Source: Arthrobacter dokdonellae
Lineage (GTDB): Bacteria; Actinomycetota; Actinomycetes; Actinomycetales; Micrococcaceae
Direction: 5' to 3'
DNA length: 64,000 bases
Assembly: GCF_003268655.1 (NCBI RefSeq)
Contig: NZ_CP029642.1
Coordinates: 3,844,001-3,908,000 of the forward strand
The first letter of the stretch is position 1. Each line of letters starts with the position of its first letter. The notes under the pieces are model-generated. The model was not told where the DNA came from. It ran no database searches and was given only the letters and a program-made list of their open reading frames with translations. Position numbers and translations under genes: made by a program. Shown here piece by piece: positions 16,899 through 26,966 of the stretch.

Positions 16899-17522
16899 TC
16901 AGGGTGCCAGCAGGGAGCGGAGGTGACGGCGCAGCGTGGCCCGGCCCTGCTCCGGCCCGGACCAGCCCGGCTGCAGCACCATGCGCAGGGCCAGTCCGTC
17001 CAGCACGGCAATCAGCCGCTCGGCCTCGTCGACCGGCTCGGGTGAGCCGGCCATCAGCGCACTTTCCAGCAGTTGCATGACGACGCGTCCCACCACGGCG
17101 CCGGTGGCCCGGTAGTCGTCCTGCGCGGCGTCCTGCAAGCCGGCGTCGGTGCGGGCGGCGAGCATGAATTCCACCCGGACCACGGCACAGGCGGCTGACT
17201 CCGCATCCAGGGGCAGCAGTTCCTCGAGCACCACGGCGCACTTTTCCACCAGTGCCTCCGCGTCCCGCGGCAGAGCAAACCGTTCCAGGTCCTCCAAGCG
17301 GTCAAGCGCCCGCAAATGGATGCGCTCGGAATTGACGCGGAAGGCAAACTCCATGAGTTCAGCCTGGTTCGCAAAATAGTGGCGCACGGAGCCCAGCGCC
17401 AGTCCGGCCCGTTCGGCGACGTTGCGCAGGGACGCCTGCGCCATCCCCTGGCGGTTAATCACATTGAAGACGGCGTCGGCGACCAGTTCGCGGCGGTCAT
17501 CCGCATTGACAATTTTCGGCAC
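16899..17522 (-). CDS. TetR/AcrR family transcriptional regulator
   Basis: 207-residue regulator. The N-terminal helix-turn-helix is at about 12-58 (INRQGMAQASLRNVAERAG-LALGSVRHYFANQAEL). The all-helical C-terminal ligand domain resembles the BetI-like TetR_C_6 group. The start is GTG at 17522. The likely targets are itself and the downstream hypothetical gene; the ligand is unknown. Confidence 0.85.
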   Translation of the reverse strand: MPKIVNADDRRELVADAVFNVINRQGMAQASLRNVAERAGLALGSVRHYFANQAELMEFAFRVNSERIHLRALDRLEDLERFALPRDAEALVEKCAVVLEELLPLDAESAACAVVRVEFMLAARTDAGLQDAAQDDYRATGAVVGRVVMQLLESALMAGSPEPVDEAERLIAVLDGLALRMVLQPGWSGPEQGRATLRRHLRSLLAP

Positions 17523-17598
17523 ACGTCTTTTTTAGCACAGATGTCCCATTAGTCGATCCCCGGCACGCGCAAATCGAAGCACAGCCGTGTGGGATCCG

Positions 17599-17781
17599 CT
17601 ACTTCCCGGCGGATGTCCGCCGCTTTTCGATCAGCACCAGAGCCACCAGCACGAGGGTGAGGACGGCCGCTACGATGGTGAACGGCCACAACTCCGGGTG
17701 CCCGGCGACGGCAACGACGCCCAGCACCACGGTGACCAGGCCCAGCGCCAGCGCGGAAGCCTGGCCAATCATTTTCAACAT
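17599..17781 (-). CDS. Small two-helix membrane protein
   Basis: 60-residue protein beginning MLKMIGQASALALGLVTVVL, with two hydrophobic helices (about 8-26 and 31-51) and a basic tail KRRTSAGK. AGGAGA lies seven bases before ATG 17781. It is short and has no recognised family; the good ribosome site and codon usage support it as real. It lies between gltA and the TetR gene, all on the minus strand. Confidence 0.6.
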   Translation of the reverse strand: MLKMIGQASALALGLVTVVLGVVAVAGHPELWPFTIVAAVLTLVLVALVLIEKRRTSAGK

Positions 17782-17839
17782 TCTTTTCTCCTGTTGGCGG
17801 CATCGGTGCGCAGCAGCTATGTGGACATGCCGGGCGTGC

Positions 17840-17888
17840 ACGACGGCGGCGGGTGGCTCCCGGATGGGAAGCCGCCCGCCGCCGTCGT
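17840..17888 (-). terminator. Terminator hairpin downstream of gltA
   Basis: 19-bp arms at 17840-17858 and 17870-17888 with one G-U pair and an 11-base loop, 42 bases past the gltA stop. It has no long T-run, but the stem is very stable. Confidence 0.7.
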
Positions 17889-17929
17889 ACTTGGGTCTCG
17901 CTACGCGGCCCCAACCTCGAGCACGGGGG

Positions 17930-19213
<1,284 letters not shown>

Positions 19214-19456
19214 GGAGTCCCCTTCATGAGGTAGCCTGCGAAAGGCTTTGGTCAGATCTATGCAACTGTTCCGCCCGCGGGGTTCACCGCGCACCGCGGG
19301 ACCCGGCTGCACTGCCCTTGAAGCCGCTGACGGGCAGCGGCCGGAATTCGGCGCAACGGTGCACGGTGGCATAGACGTCTATGTACGAAACTACCGCTTA
19401 GGTGCCGTCCAGCACTAATCCGCGGCCGTTTTTGGGGCCTCCACACGGCCAAAACG

Positions 19457-20626
19457 TCACGAATTTGCGCCAAGCCGCGCCACGGCGGCGGCCATGCGTT
19501 CATCCGTCCCGGTCAGGGCCACGCGGATGAAGCCGTGCCCGGCCTCCCCGTAAAACGTGCCAGCGCCGACCACTATGCCAAGCTCGGCGAGCCGGCCGAT
19601 GGTGGACCACGTGTCCTCCCGCGCCGTGCACCACAGGTACAGGCCGGCCTCGGAGTGGTGGATGGCCAGGCCGAAGGTCTCCAGCGCACCGGCGAGCTGC
19701 TCGCGGCGCCCGCGGTACAGGGCCTTTTGCGCGCTGACGTGGGCGTCGTCCGCCAGGGCGGCGCGCATGGCTTCCTGGACGGGGAACGGCACAATCATGC
19801 CGGCGTGCTTGCGGCTGTTGACCAGGTTCGCCATGATGGCCGCGTCCCCCGCCACAAAGGCGGCGCGGTAGCCGGCAACATTGGACTGCTTGCTCAGCGA
19901 GTACACGGCCAGCAGGCCGTCGTTGCTGCCGCCCGTGACGCGGGGGTCCAGAACGCTGGGGACGGGTTCGCCGCCGTTTTCCGGGTCCCACGCGCCCCAG
20001 CCCAGCTCCCCGTAGCATTCGTCGGAAGCCACCACCGCGCCCACCTCGCGGGCCTGCGCCACGATCTCGCTCAGGGAGTCCACGGAGCGGACCATGCCGG
20101 TGGGGTTTCCGGGGGAATTGACCCAGACCAGGCGCACGCGGGCCCGGGTTTCCGCGTCGAGCTCGTCCAGGGAGTCGGCGGCAACGGCCGTGGCGCCGGC
20201 GAAGACGGCGCCCATGTCGTAGGTGGGGTACGCCACGGTGGGGCGGACCACGACGTCGTCCTTCCCCAGGCCCAGCAGCAGCGGCAGCCACGCCACCAGT
20301 TCCTTCGAACCCACCGTGGGCATGACGTCGTTCGGATTCAGGCCAGGCACGTTGCGGCGGCGCGCGAACCAGTCCACGATCGCCTGGCGCAGCGCCGGGG
20401 TCCCGTGGGTCGTGGGATACCCGGGTGCGTCCGACGCGGCCTTCAGCGCATCCTGGATCAGGACGGGCGTGGGGTCCACGGGCGTGCCGATGGACAGGTT
20501 CACAATCCCGTCGGGGTGCCTGGCCGCCGTGGCCAGGTAAGGGGCCATGGAGTCCCACGGGTAATCCGGAAGCTGAAGTCCCTGGCGGGCGGGACGCTGC
20601 GGTGCGGGGGTCGTTGCCTGGGTCAT
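19457..20626 (-). CDS. dapC: Succinyldiaminopimelate transaminase
   Basis: 389-residue fold-type I PLP aminotransferase that makes N-succinyl-LL-DAP using glutamate. The PLP lysine is K246 in SLSKQSNVAGYR; NSPGNPTG and the cofactor aspartate in SDECYGELGW are present. It is encoded ten bases after fdxA, an arrangement conserved through actinobacteria, which supports DapC rather than a generic aminotransferase. With DapD and DapE it covers three steps of the succinylase pathway. Confidence 0.92.
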   Translation of the reverse strand: MTQATTPAPQRPARQGLQLPDYPWDSMAPYLATAARHPDGIVNLSIGTPVDPTPVLIQDALKAASDAPGYPTTHGTPALRQAIVDWFARRRNVPGLNPNDVMPTVGSKELVAWLPLLLGLGKDDVVVRPTVAYPTYDMGAVFAGATAVAADSLDELDAETRARVRLVWVNSPGNPTGMVRSVDSLSEIVAQAREVGAVVASDECYGELGWGAWDPENGGEPVPSVLDPRVTGGSNDGLLAVYSLSKQSNVAGYRAAFVAGDAAIMANLVNSRKHAGMIVPFPVQEAMRAALADDAHVSAQKALYRGRREQLAGALETFGLAIHHSEAGLYLWCTAREDTWSTIGRLAELGIVVGAGTFYGEAGHGFIRVALTGTDERMAAAVARLGANS

Positions 20627-20636
20627 CGGGCGCGCG

Positions 20637-20960
20637 TCAGCCCTGGTTTTGCGGCGGAAGCGCGGCGATCAGCGGGTGGTCGGTGTGCGTGTTGCCGATC
20701 TTGGCCGCGCCTCCCGGGGAGCCGAGCACGTCAAAAAACTCAACATTGGCCTTGTAGTATTCGGCCCACTCTTCTGGGGTGTCGTCCTCGTAGTAGATCG
20801 CCTCCACGGGGCATACCGGTTCACAGGCTCCGCAGTCAACGCATTCGTCGGGGTGGATGTAGAGCGAGCGTTCACCTTCGTAGATACAGTCAACAGGGCA
20901 CTCCTCCACGCATGCCTTGTCCTTGACATCCACGCACGGCTGCGCAATTACATACGTCAC
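20637..20960 (-). CDS. fdxA: 7Fe ferredoxin FdxA
   Basis: 107-residue ferredoxin. The N-terminal half carries cysteines in QPCVDVKDKACVEECPVDC and CVDCGACEPVCP, the pattern for one 3Fe-4S and one 4Fe-4S cluster. The C-terminal half is the helical extension typical of actinobacterial and thermophilic FdxA. It begins at GTG 20960 (MTYVIAQPC) with AAAGGTCGG upstream; a longer frame to 21026 is not conserved. It is co-transcribed with dapC. Its redox partner is unknown. Confidence 0.92.
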   Translation of the reverse strand: MTYVIAQPCVDVKDKACVEECPVDCIYEGERSLYIHPDECVDCGACEPVCPVEAIYYEDDTPEEWAEYYKANVEFFDVLGSPGGAAKIGNTHTDHPLIAALPPQNQG

Positions 20961-21055
20961 GTCCCGACCTTTCTCACAAAGACTGAACCGCCGGCTGGAG
21001 GCCGGGGTACATTCATTATCCCCCACGGTACCCCGGCCCGCATCCCGGCGAGACT

Positions 21056-21061
21056 TAGTAT
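21056..21061 (+). promoter_or_regulatory. Putative leaderless -10 element of the SH3-like gene
   Basis: TAGTAT, then six bases, then GTG at 21068. Confidence 0.45.
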
Positions 21062-21067
21062 GAAGAC

Positions 21068-21304
21068 GTGAACCGTGCCTTGGAAGTCCTCTCCGCCCTG
21101 CCGCTGGGCACCCGTGTGGTGGTCCGTTACAGGATCGACGGCGGCACCACCGACGCGCTCGGACAGCTCACGGCCCGTGGCGCTGCGGGCGTGACGGTGG
21201 CGACCCGTACCGGTGAAGTCGCCATCGCGTACGACGACGTCCGGCTGGCCAAACCTGTCCCCCCGCCTCCCCCACGCCGCGAGCGCCCTGTCCCGCAGGC
21301 GTAG
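21068..21304 (+). CDS. Stand-alone SH3-like domain protein
   Basis: 78-residue protein. LPLGTRVVVRYRIDGGTTDA and the following beta-rich segment resemble the N-terminal SH3-like domain found in front of the GNAT domain of Mycobacterium Rv0428c-type acetyltransferases. Here the acetyltransferase part is absent and the protein ends in a Pro/Arg tail (PPPPPRRERPVPQA). It is divergent from fdxA and probably leaderless (GTG start). The role is unknown. Confidence 0.65.
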   Translation: MNRALEVLSALPLGTRVVVRYRIDGGTTDALGQLTARGAAGVTVATRTGEVAIAYDDVRLAKPVPPPPPRRERPVPQA

Positions 21305-21363
21305 GACCGGTGACGGAACCCGCCGTAACCCGGGCGCCCACAGTACACGTCAGGCGACCTGCC

Positions 21364-21440
21364 GGCGTCTCGACCCACCATATCCGTACTGTCGGCGGCT
21401 ACGGCGGCGTCTCGACCCACCGTATCCGTACTATCGACGG
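21364..21440. repeat. Two tandem near-identical 35-base repeats (42-base period)
   Basis: GGCGTCTCGACCCACC-type copies at 21364-21398 and 21406-21440 differ at a few positions. The second copy covers the last codons of the DUF6113 gene. There are only two units and no CRISPR-like spacing. Confidence 0.7.
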
Positions 21441-21892
21441 TCCCTGCGCAGGATGGTCCCCGACAGCCAGGCAGCAAGGGGCGTGACGAGGGCGATCCCG
21501 TAGAGCCAGACGGTCCCTTGGATGTTCGCGGAAATCATGCCGAAGGCTCCGCGCTGCATGGACAGCAGGCCGGCGCACACGTAGGCGGCCGCGCCGCAGA
21601 GCACCACCGTCCATGAATTCCTGCTCCACAGCCCCACAAAAAGTTCGACGGCGGCCAGCATCACCAGTGCGGCCACCGCACCCAGCGGGACAGTCACCGC
21701 GCCGGAGTACAGGGCGTGGCCATGCAGCGACGTTCCCAACAGCCCCGTGCCGATGCCCGCGCCGATGGCTGCGGCCACCACCGCCCAGCGGCGCGGCGGC
21801 GGCAGCGGGCCGTCATCCGGCGGCACCACCGGTCCCGCCGGTCCGCCCTCTGGTGGACGCGGTGGACGCCCGGACCCTGCGGAGCCGCTCAC
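21431..21892 (-). CDS. DUF6113-like four-helix membrane protein
   Basis: 153-residue protein. A Pro/Gly-rich cytoplasmic N-terminus (about 35 residues) is followed by four hydrophobic helices and a basic end ILRRDRR. I recognise it as the small membrane protein that follows mshB in Arthrobacter-like genomes. The GTG start overlaps the mshB stop by four bases, so it is translationally coupled. The function is unknown; coupling suggests a mycothiol-related or envelope role, but that is only inference. Confidence 0.7.
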   Translation of the reverse strand: MSGSAGSGRPPRPPEGGPAGPVVPPDDGPLPPPRRWAVVAAAIGAGIGTGLLGTSLHGHALYSGAVTVPLGAVAALVMLAAVELFVGLWSRNSWTVVLCGAAAYVCAGLLSMQRGAFGMISANIQGTVWLYGIALVTPLAAWLSGTILRRDRR

Positions 21893-22806
21893 CCGGCCCC
21901 GGAACCGGAGGCCGTCGGCGTCACATCGACAAATTCCTCCACGCCCGAAATGTCCCGCCAGATGCCGTCGGACAGGGCGAAACGTTCCCCATCCACCACC
22001 ACCTGCGTGCGGTGCGCGCGCATCGCCGCGGTCTTGGCGCCCTTGTCGCCTGCGACGGCGATGCGCGGCACGTCGGTTTCCAAAGGCCGCTCCGGCCGGT
22101 CGCTGACAATGGCGAAGACGCGGGGGACGGACCAGCCGCGAGCGTCCCCGTCACCGCGCGCGGCCAGCTCCAGCGCGGCCATGGCCAACTCGTGGGTGCG
22201 GACGTGGTCCGGATGGCCGTAGCCGCCGTCGGCCGCGTATGTCACCACGGCGTCCGGCCGCAGGGAGCGGATGGCCGCGGCGGCCAGCGCGGCCTGTCCG
22301 GCGAGGGGACCGCGGGACAGGGAGCCTTCCAGAACCGTCGACGCAGCGGTGGCGCGGCCGTCCGCACCCCACCGCATGCCGGAATCACGGAACACCACCG
22401 GACCCGTGGCTGGCGCCGTGACACCCTGGCCCAGCCACAGGTGCTCTCGGACGCCCAGCGCATCGAGGGCTGCTGCCAGCTCGCGCTCGCGCTCACGCGC
22501 CAGACCGGCCCCGTCCGCGGGCGTCGCGCCGTCGGCCGTCGTCGTATCCGACTCGGCTCCGCCGTCGTTCGTGGACGTCTCAACGGGAAGGCGCAGCGTC
22601 CGCCCCACTTCAAGGTGGCCGAGCTCCGGCGGGATGACCTCGCCCAGTTCCCCGCGCGTGCAGGTGAGCAGCACCACGCGGGCTCCGGCGCCGGCATAGG
22701 CAGCCATGGTGGCCCCGGTGACGAGGGTTTCGTCGTCGGGGTGGGCATGGATGAAAAGCAGCGTGGCGCCAGGGCCGACGCCGGGCAGCAGCGTGGGGGT
22801 CTCCAT
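21889..22806 (-). CDS. mshB: GlcNAc-inositol deacetylase of mycothiol biosynthesis
   Basis: 305-residue zinc deacetylase (PIG-L/LmbE fold) that removes acetate from 1-O-(2-acetamido-2-deoxy-glucopyranosyl)-myo-inositol, the second committed step to mycothiol. Zinc and catalytic residues are in AHPDDE at 21-26 and GYGHPDHVRTH. I use ATG 22806, preceded at seven bases by TAGATT; the longer frame has no homology. It is followed immediately by the coupled DUF6113 gene. Confidence 0.9.
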   Translation of the reverse strand: METPTLLPGVGPGATLLFIHAHPDDETLVTGATMAAYAGAGARVVLLTCTRGELGEVIPPELGHLEVGRTLRLPVETSTNDGGAESDTTTADGATPADGAGLARERERELAAALDALGVREHLWLGQGVTAPATGPVVFRDSGMRWGADGRATAASTVLEGSLSRGPLAGQAALAAAAIRSLRPDAVVTYAADGGYGHPDHVRTHELAMAALELAARGDGDARGWSVPRVFAIVSDRPERPLETDVPRIAVAGDKGAKTAAMRAHRTQVVVDGERFALSDGIWRDISGVEEFVDVTPTASGSGAG

Positions 22807-22813
22807 GGCATCC

Positions 22814-22819
22814 AATCTA
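22814..22819 (-). promoter_or_regulatory. Putative leaderless -10 element of mshB
   Basis: TAGATT with seven bases to the ATG; no Shine-Dalgarno. Confidence 0.45.
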
Positions 22820-22964
22820 CCCGCATGCCTCCCGGTCCCCACAGAGAAAGGGCCCCACCGCCGCCTGGTGCCGCGCCGCCAGGTGCCAAGACGCCGTGCT
22901 CCGCGAACGCCGACGGCCGGCACGCCCCGGCAGGGGGGCGCACCGGCCGGCGGTACGGGTGGCG

Positions 22965-24803
22965 CTAAACCAGGAGCGTTGCCCCCGGAATCGCGTTGAG
23001 CAGTTCCTGCGTGTAGACCTGCTTGGGGTTGCTGAAGACCTCGTCCGTGGAGGAGGCCTCCACGACGCGGCCCTTCTGCATGACGGTGACATGGTCGGCG
23101 ATCTGGCGGACCACCGCGAGGTCGTGCGTGATGAACAGGTACGTCAGGCCCAGGTCCTCCTGCAGTTCATTGAGCAGGTTCAGCACCTGCGCCTGCACCA
23201 GCACGTCCAGCGCGGACACGGCCTCGTCACAAATGATCACGTCCGGGTTCAACGCCAGTGCACGCGCGATGGCAATGCGCTGGCGCTGGCCGCCGGAGAG
23301 CTCGTTCGGGAAGCGGTGCATGGTGGTGGCAGGCATGGACACCTGGTCCAACAACTCACGGACCTTCTTCTCCCGCGACTTCGCATTGCCGATCTTGTGG
23401 ATCTTTAGCGGCTCCTCGATGGTCCGGAAGATGTTGAACATCGGGTCCAGGGATCCGTACGGGTCCTGGAAGATCGGCTGCACGCGGCGGCGGAAGTCAA
23501 AGAGCGCCTTCCCCTTCAGCGAGTTCACCTCCACCCCGTCGAACAGGATGCTTCCCTCCGTGGGTGCCAGCAGGCTCAGGGCCATTTGCGCCACCGTGGA
23601 CTTGCCGGACCCGGACTCGCCCACAATCGCCATGGTGGTACCGCGCGGGACGCTGAACGACACATCGTCCACCGCCTTGAAGTCCGTGGACTTCCCGAGG
23701 GCGCCGCGGAGCTTGAACACACGGGTGAGGTTCTTGACCTCCAGAATGGTCTCGCCGGCCTGCGCGCCCTGGCGTTCCCCGGCCTTGGCGGGCTGTGCCG
23801 CCCTGACCGGCCGTGCGGACGCCGGGACGGACGACGGCGGGCGCCCGGCCTCCGTGGGGGCCTTGCCGACATGCGACGGGTCGTTTTCGTCGTCCAGGGG
23901 CGTGTCGAGGTCGGCGACCGCCGCGGCCAGCGCGTCCTTCGCCTTTTGCGACTGCAGCCGGCGGGAGGCCAGCGACGGAGCCGAGTTGACCAGGCGCTGC
24001 GTGTACGGGTGTTGGGGGTTGCGCAGGATCTCCAACGCGGGCCCTGATTCAACCACCTGCCCCTTGTACATGACGACCAGCTTTTCGGCGCGCTCGGCGG
24101 CCAGGCCGAGGTCGTGGGTGATCAGCAGCACGGCGGTGCCCAGTTCGCTGGTCATCCGGTCCAGGTGGTCCAGGATCTGCCGCTGCACCGTCACGTCCAG
24201 GGCCGACGTGGGCTCGTCGGCGATGAGCAGGCGCGGGCGGCAGGCGAGGCCGATGGCAATCAGCGCGCGCTGGCGCATGCCCCCAGAGAACTCGTGCGGG
24301 TACTGCTTGGCACGGTTGGCGGCATCCGGGAGGCCGGCCTCGGCGAGCACCTCGGCGACGCGATCCTTGGAATTGGCACCGTCCAGGCCGTTGGCCTTGA
24401 GGGTCTCCCTGACCTGGAAGCCGATCTTCCACACGGGGTTCAGGTTAGACATCGGGTCCTGGGGGACCATGCCGATGGAATTTCCACGGAGCTCGATGAT
24501 CCGCTTTTGGCTGGCCTTGGCGATGTCCTCGCCGTCAAAGAGGATCTGGCCACCGCTGACCCGCCCATTGGACGGGAGCAGGCCGATGGCAGCCAGCGCC
24601 GTGGTGGACTTGCCCGAACCGGACTCCCCCACAATGGCCACGGTCTCGCCGGGCATGATGGACAGGTGCGCGTTGCGCACCGCCTTGACCGGACCGTTGG
24701 AGGTCTCGAAGGTGATCGCGAGGTCGCGGATTTCCAGCAATGGCGCGTCGTCCGCCGTCCCAGCATCGGGCTTCGCAGTTCTGTCACTTGCATGGTTGGA
24801 CAT
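22965..24803 (-). CDS. Dipeptide/oligopeptide ABC transporter, fused double ATP-binding protein
   Basis: 612-residue fusion of two oligopeptide-type ATPases (DppD-like, then DppF-like). Each half has Walker A GESGSGKST, a signature (FSGGMRQRALIAIGLA in the first, LSGGQRQRIAIARALA in the second) and Walker B. Each also has the C-terminal oligopeptide extension (HPYTQRLVNSAPS; KQVYTQELLNAIPG). They are joined by an Ala/Pro-rich linker of about 80 residues. The ATG at 24803 is five bases past the permease stop. It energises the DppBC permease upstream and is the last gene of the four-gene operon. Confidence 0.9.
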   Translation of the reverse strand: MSNHASDRTAKPDAGTADDAPLLEIRDLAITFETSNGPVKAVRNAHLSIMPGETVAIVGESGSGKSTTALAAIGLLPSNGRVSGGQILFDGEDIAKASQKRIIELRGNSIGMVPQDPMSNLNPVWKIGFQVRETLKANGLDGANSKDRVAEVLAEAGLPDAANRAKQYPHEFSGGMRQRALIAIGLACRPRLLIADEPTSALDVTVQRQILDHLDRMTSELGTAVLLITHDLGLAAERAEKLVVMYKGQVVESGPALEILRNPQHPYTQRLVNSAPSLASRRLQSQKAKDALAAAVADLDTPLDDENDPSHVGKAPTEAGRPPSSVPASARPVRAAQPAKAGERQGAQAGETILEVKNLTRVFKLRGALGKSTDFKAVDDVSFSVPRGTTMAIVGESGSGKSTVAQMALSLLAPTEGSILFDGVEVNSLKGKALFDFRRRVQPIFQDPYGSLDPMFNIFRTIEEPLKIHKIGNAKSREKKVRELLDQVSMPATTMHRFPNELSGGQRQRIAIARALALNPDVIICDEAVSALDVLVQAQVLNLLNELQEDLGLTYLFITHDLAVVRQIADHVTVMQKGRVVEASSTDEVFSNPKQVYTQELLNAIPGATLLV

Positions 24804-24808
24804 GGCCC

Positions 24809-25822
24809 TCACCGCTTCCTTGCTTTGGGGTCGAGCGCATCGCGCAGGGCGTCGCCCAGCATGATGAAGCTCAGGACCGTGATGGACAGCGCCACGGCGG
24901 GCCATAGCAGCACGGCTGGGTTGTTACGTACCTGCGGCTGGGCCGCCGCAATATCATTACCCCAGGACATGATGGTGTCCGGCAGGCCGATGCCCAGAAA
25001 CGACAATGTTGCCTCGGCAACAATGAACGTTCCGAGCGAGATGCTCGCGACCACGATGATGGGCGCCAGCGAGTTGGGGACGACGTGGCGCACCAGCGCG
25101 TTGAAGCGTGACAGCCCTAGGGCCTTGGAGGCGGTGACGAAGTCTGCGTTGCGGTTTTCAATCACCGCACCCCGGGTGATGCGGGCAATTTGGGGCCAGC
25201 CGAAGATCACCAGCACTAGGACTACCGTCCACACGCTGCGGTTGTCGCGGAATGCGGGAAGCTGCATCATGACGATGGCCCCGAGGATCAGCGGCAGGGC
25301 GAAGAAGATGTCCGCCAGACGGGCCAGGAGGACGTCAAGCCAGCCACCGTAGTAGCCGGCCAGCGCACCCATGATGCCGCCAATGATCAGCACGCCAATG
25401 GTCGTGAAAACGCCAACCATGAGCGAGGCACGCGTGCCGTAGATCATGCGTGAATACACGTCACAACCCTGCAGTGTGAAGCCCATCGGGTGGCCGGCAC
25501 GCGGCCCCTCGGCTGAGTTGTTCAAGGTACAGCTGGTGGGGTCGACACTGGCGAAGAGGTGCGGGAAGATGGCCACCACCAGAACCAGCAGGATCAGCAG
25601 CGCCGAAATGATAAAGAGCGGCTGCTTGCGCAGATTTCGCCACGCTTCGGCCCACAGGCTCAGTGGCGCTGCGGTTTCATTAACGTTGTCTATCGCCGCC
25701 AGTGGAGTATCTTCCAGCGGGGCCACAAAGTGTTCAATGACGCGGCTGGACGTCTTGCCCTGACGGGCAGCCGGGATCACCGGCTTGGTCAGGTCAGTTT
25801 CAGGGGTCAGTTTCTCAGACAT
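24809..25822 (-). CDS. Dipeptide/oligopeptide ABC transporter permease (DppC-like)
   Basis: 337-residue permease with an N-terminal OppC_N cytoplasmic/TM segment and a BPD_transp_1 core of about five helices. The EAA loop region is FVTASKALGLSRFNALVRHV. It starts at ATG 25822 (MSEKLTPETD), inside the end of the DppB gene (8-base overlap); a longer upstream reading is not supported. It pairs with the next permease; the substrate is predicted as peptides but is not determined by sequence alone. Confidence 0.88.
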   Translation of the reverse strand: MSEKLTPETDLTKPVIPAARQGKTSSRVIEHFVAPLEDTPLAAIDNVNETAAPLSLWAEAWRNLRKQPLFIISALLILLVLVVAIFPHLFASVDPTSCTLNNSAEGPRAGHPMGFTLQGCDVYSRMIYGTRASLMVGVFTTIGVLIIGGIMGALAGYYGGWLDVLLARLADIFFALPLILGAIVMMQLPAFRDNRSVWTVVLVLVIFGWPQIARITRGAVIENRNADFVTASKALGLSRFNALVRHVVPNSLAPIIVVASISLGTFIVAEATLSFLGIGLPDTIMSWGNDIAAAQPQVRNNPAVLLWPAVALSITVLSFIMLGDALRDALDPKARKR

Positions 25823-26741
25823 AGCGAATCCTTGGGTCGAGCCAGGCGTACAGGAGGTCAACAGCAAGGTTGGCCACCACAAACACGATGACCAGGATGC
25901 CTACCACCGCTACGACCGTGGGGGTTTCCCCATTCAAAATTGCCTTGTAGAGCAGGTTGCCAATGCCGGGGACGTTGAAGATGCCCTCAGTGACAATGGC
26001 ACCACCCATGAGGCCACCCAGGTCTGCACCGAGGAAGGTCACCACGGGGATCAGTGAGTTGCGCAGAATGTGGACCAGCACCACCCGTCGCCGGCTCAGA
26101 CCCTTGGCCGTTGCCGTGCGAACGTAGTCGGCGTTCATGTTCTCGCTGATGGAAGCACGTGTGAGCCTGATGACGTAGGCCAGGGATACGAGCCCCAGCA
26201 CGAGGGCGGGCAGGACCAACTGGTTCCAAGGTGCCGTTCCGCTGACTGTGGGCTTGGCCCAGCCGAGCTGGACGCCCACTACGAGCTGGAGCACGAAGCC
26301 CAGGACGAAAGTCGGGACGGCGATGACAACGAGGGATGCCACCAGGACGGTGCTGTCAAAAAGCTTGCCCTTGCGGAGCCCGGCGATCACGCCGAAGAAA
26401 ACACCAAGGATGCCTTCAAAGGCCAACGCCATGACGGCCAAACGGGCCGTGACGGGGTAGGCGCGGCCGATGACGTCGGACACTGCCTGACCGGAAAACG
26501 TCTGACCGAGATTGAGCGTCACGAGGTTCTTCAGATACAGGCCGTACTGGACCCAGAAGGGTTGGTCCAGATTATATTGGGCCCGGAGGGCTGCTTCGAC
26601 GGCCGGGGCCATCGGCTTGCCTCCGGAGAGGGCCGCAATGGGGTCGCCAGGAGTTGCAAAGACAAGGAAATACACCAGCAGCGTGGCCCCAAAAAAGACG
26701 GGAATTAGCTGCAGGAAGCGGCGGAACGTAAACATGACCAT
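25815..26741 (-). CDS. Dipeptide/oligopeptide ABC transporter permease (DppB-like)
   Basis: 308-residue permease. The N-terminal FRRFLQLIPVFFGATLLVYF helix and FATPGDP box are hallmarks of DppB/OppB. The EAA loop is DYVRTATAKGLSRRRVVLVH. The ATG at 26741 has GGGAGG ten bases upstream. It is separated from the upstream binding-protein gene by 225 bases that contain a strong hairpin, so expression is probably lower than that of the binding protein. Confidence 0.88.
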   Translation of the reverse strand: MVMFTFRRFLQLIPVFFGATLLVYFLVFATPGDPIAALSGGKPMAPAVEAALRAQYNLDQPFWVQYGLYLKNLVTLNLGQTFSGQAVSDVIGRAYPVTARLAVMALAFEGILGVFFGVIAGLRKGKLFDSTVLVASLVVIAVPTFVLGFVLQLVVGVQLGWAKPTVSGTAPWNQLVLPALVLGLVSLAYVIRLTRASISENMNADYVRTATAKGLSRRRVVLVHILRNSLIPVVTFLGADLGGLMGGAIVTEGIFNVPGIGNLLYKAILNGETPTVVAVVGILVIVFVVANLAVDLLYAWLDPRIRYV

Positions 26742-26889
26742 TACTGCGTCGCCTCCCCCGGTGTTCCTGATGGCAAATCGTTCATGAAATTACCTGTTCA
26801 AATAGTGGACTGTACTGGACAACACATGGGATCGCCATTTTAGCGCCAGTACGGAAAGTACCATAAAGTTGTGTGATTTAGACAACAGG

Positions 26890-26921
26890 GAGGGGACCCG
26901 GCACGAAGTCCAGATCCCCTC
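26890..26921 (-). terminator. Attenuator-like hairpin between binding-protein and permease genes
   Basis: 12-bp stem with two G-U pairs (26890-26901 with 26910-26921) and an 8-base loop, 45 bases after the binding-protein stop. The rest of 26742-26889 shows no gene and may carry a secondary promoter. Confidence 0.6.
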
Positions 26922-26966
26922 ACTCCATTATGCCGCTGTGCTGCGACTGCTGCTCAGCGGCAGATA

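Noticed and set aside
16138-17241. A 367-codon minus-strand frame joining the hypothetical gene and part of the TetR gene
   Set aside because: The upstream half is an alternate frame of TetR; the real gene begins near 16794.
19500-20558. A 352-codon minus-strand frame inside dapC
   Set aside because: Shadow frame; dapC has the PLP-binding lysine and correct context.
21364-21440. CRISPR array
   Set aside because: Only two units, spacers of seven bases and no cas genes.
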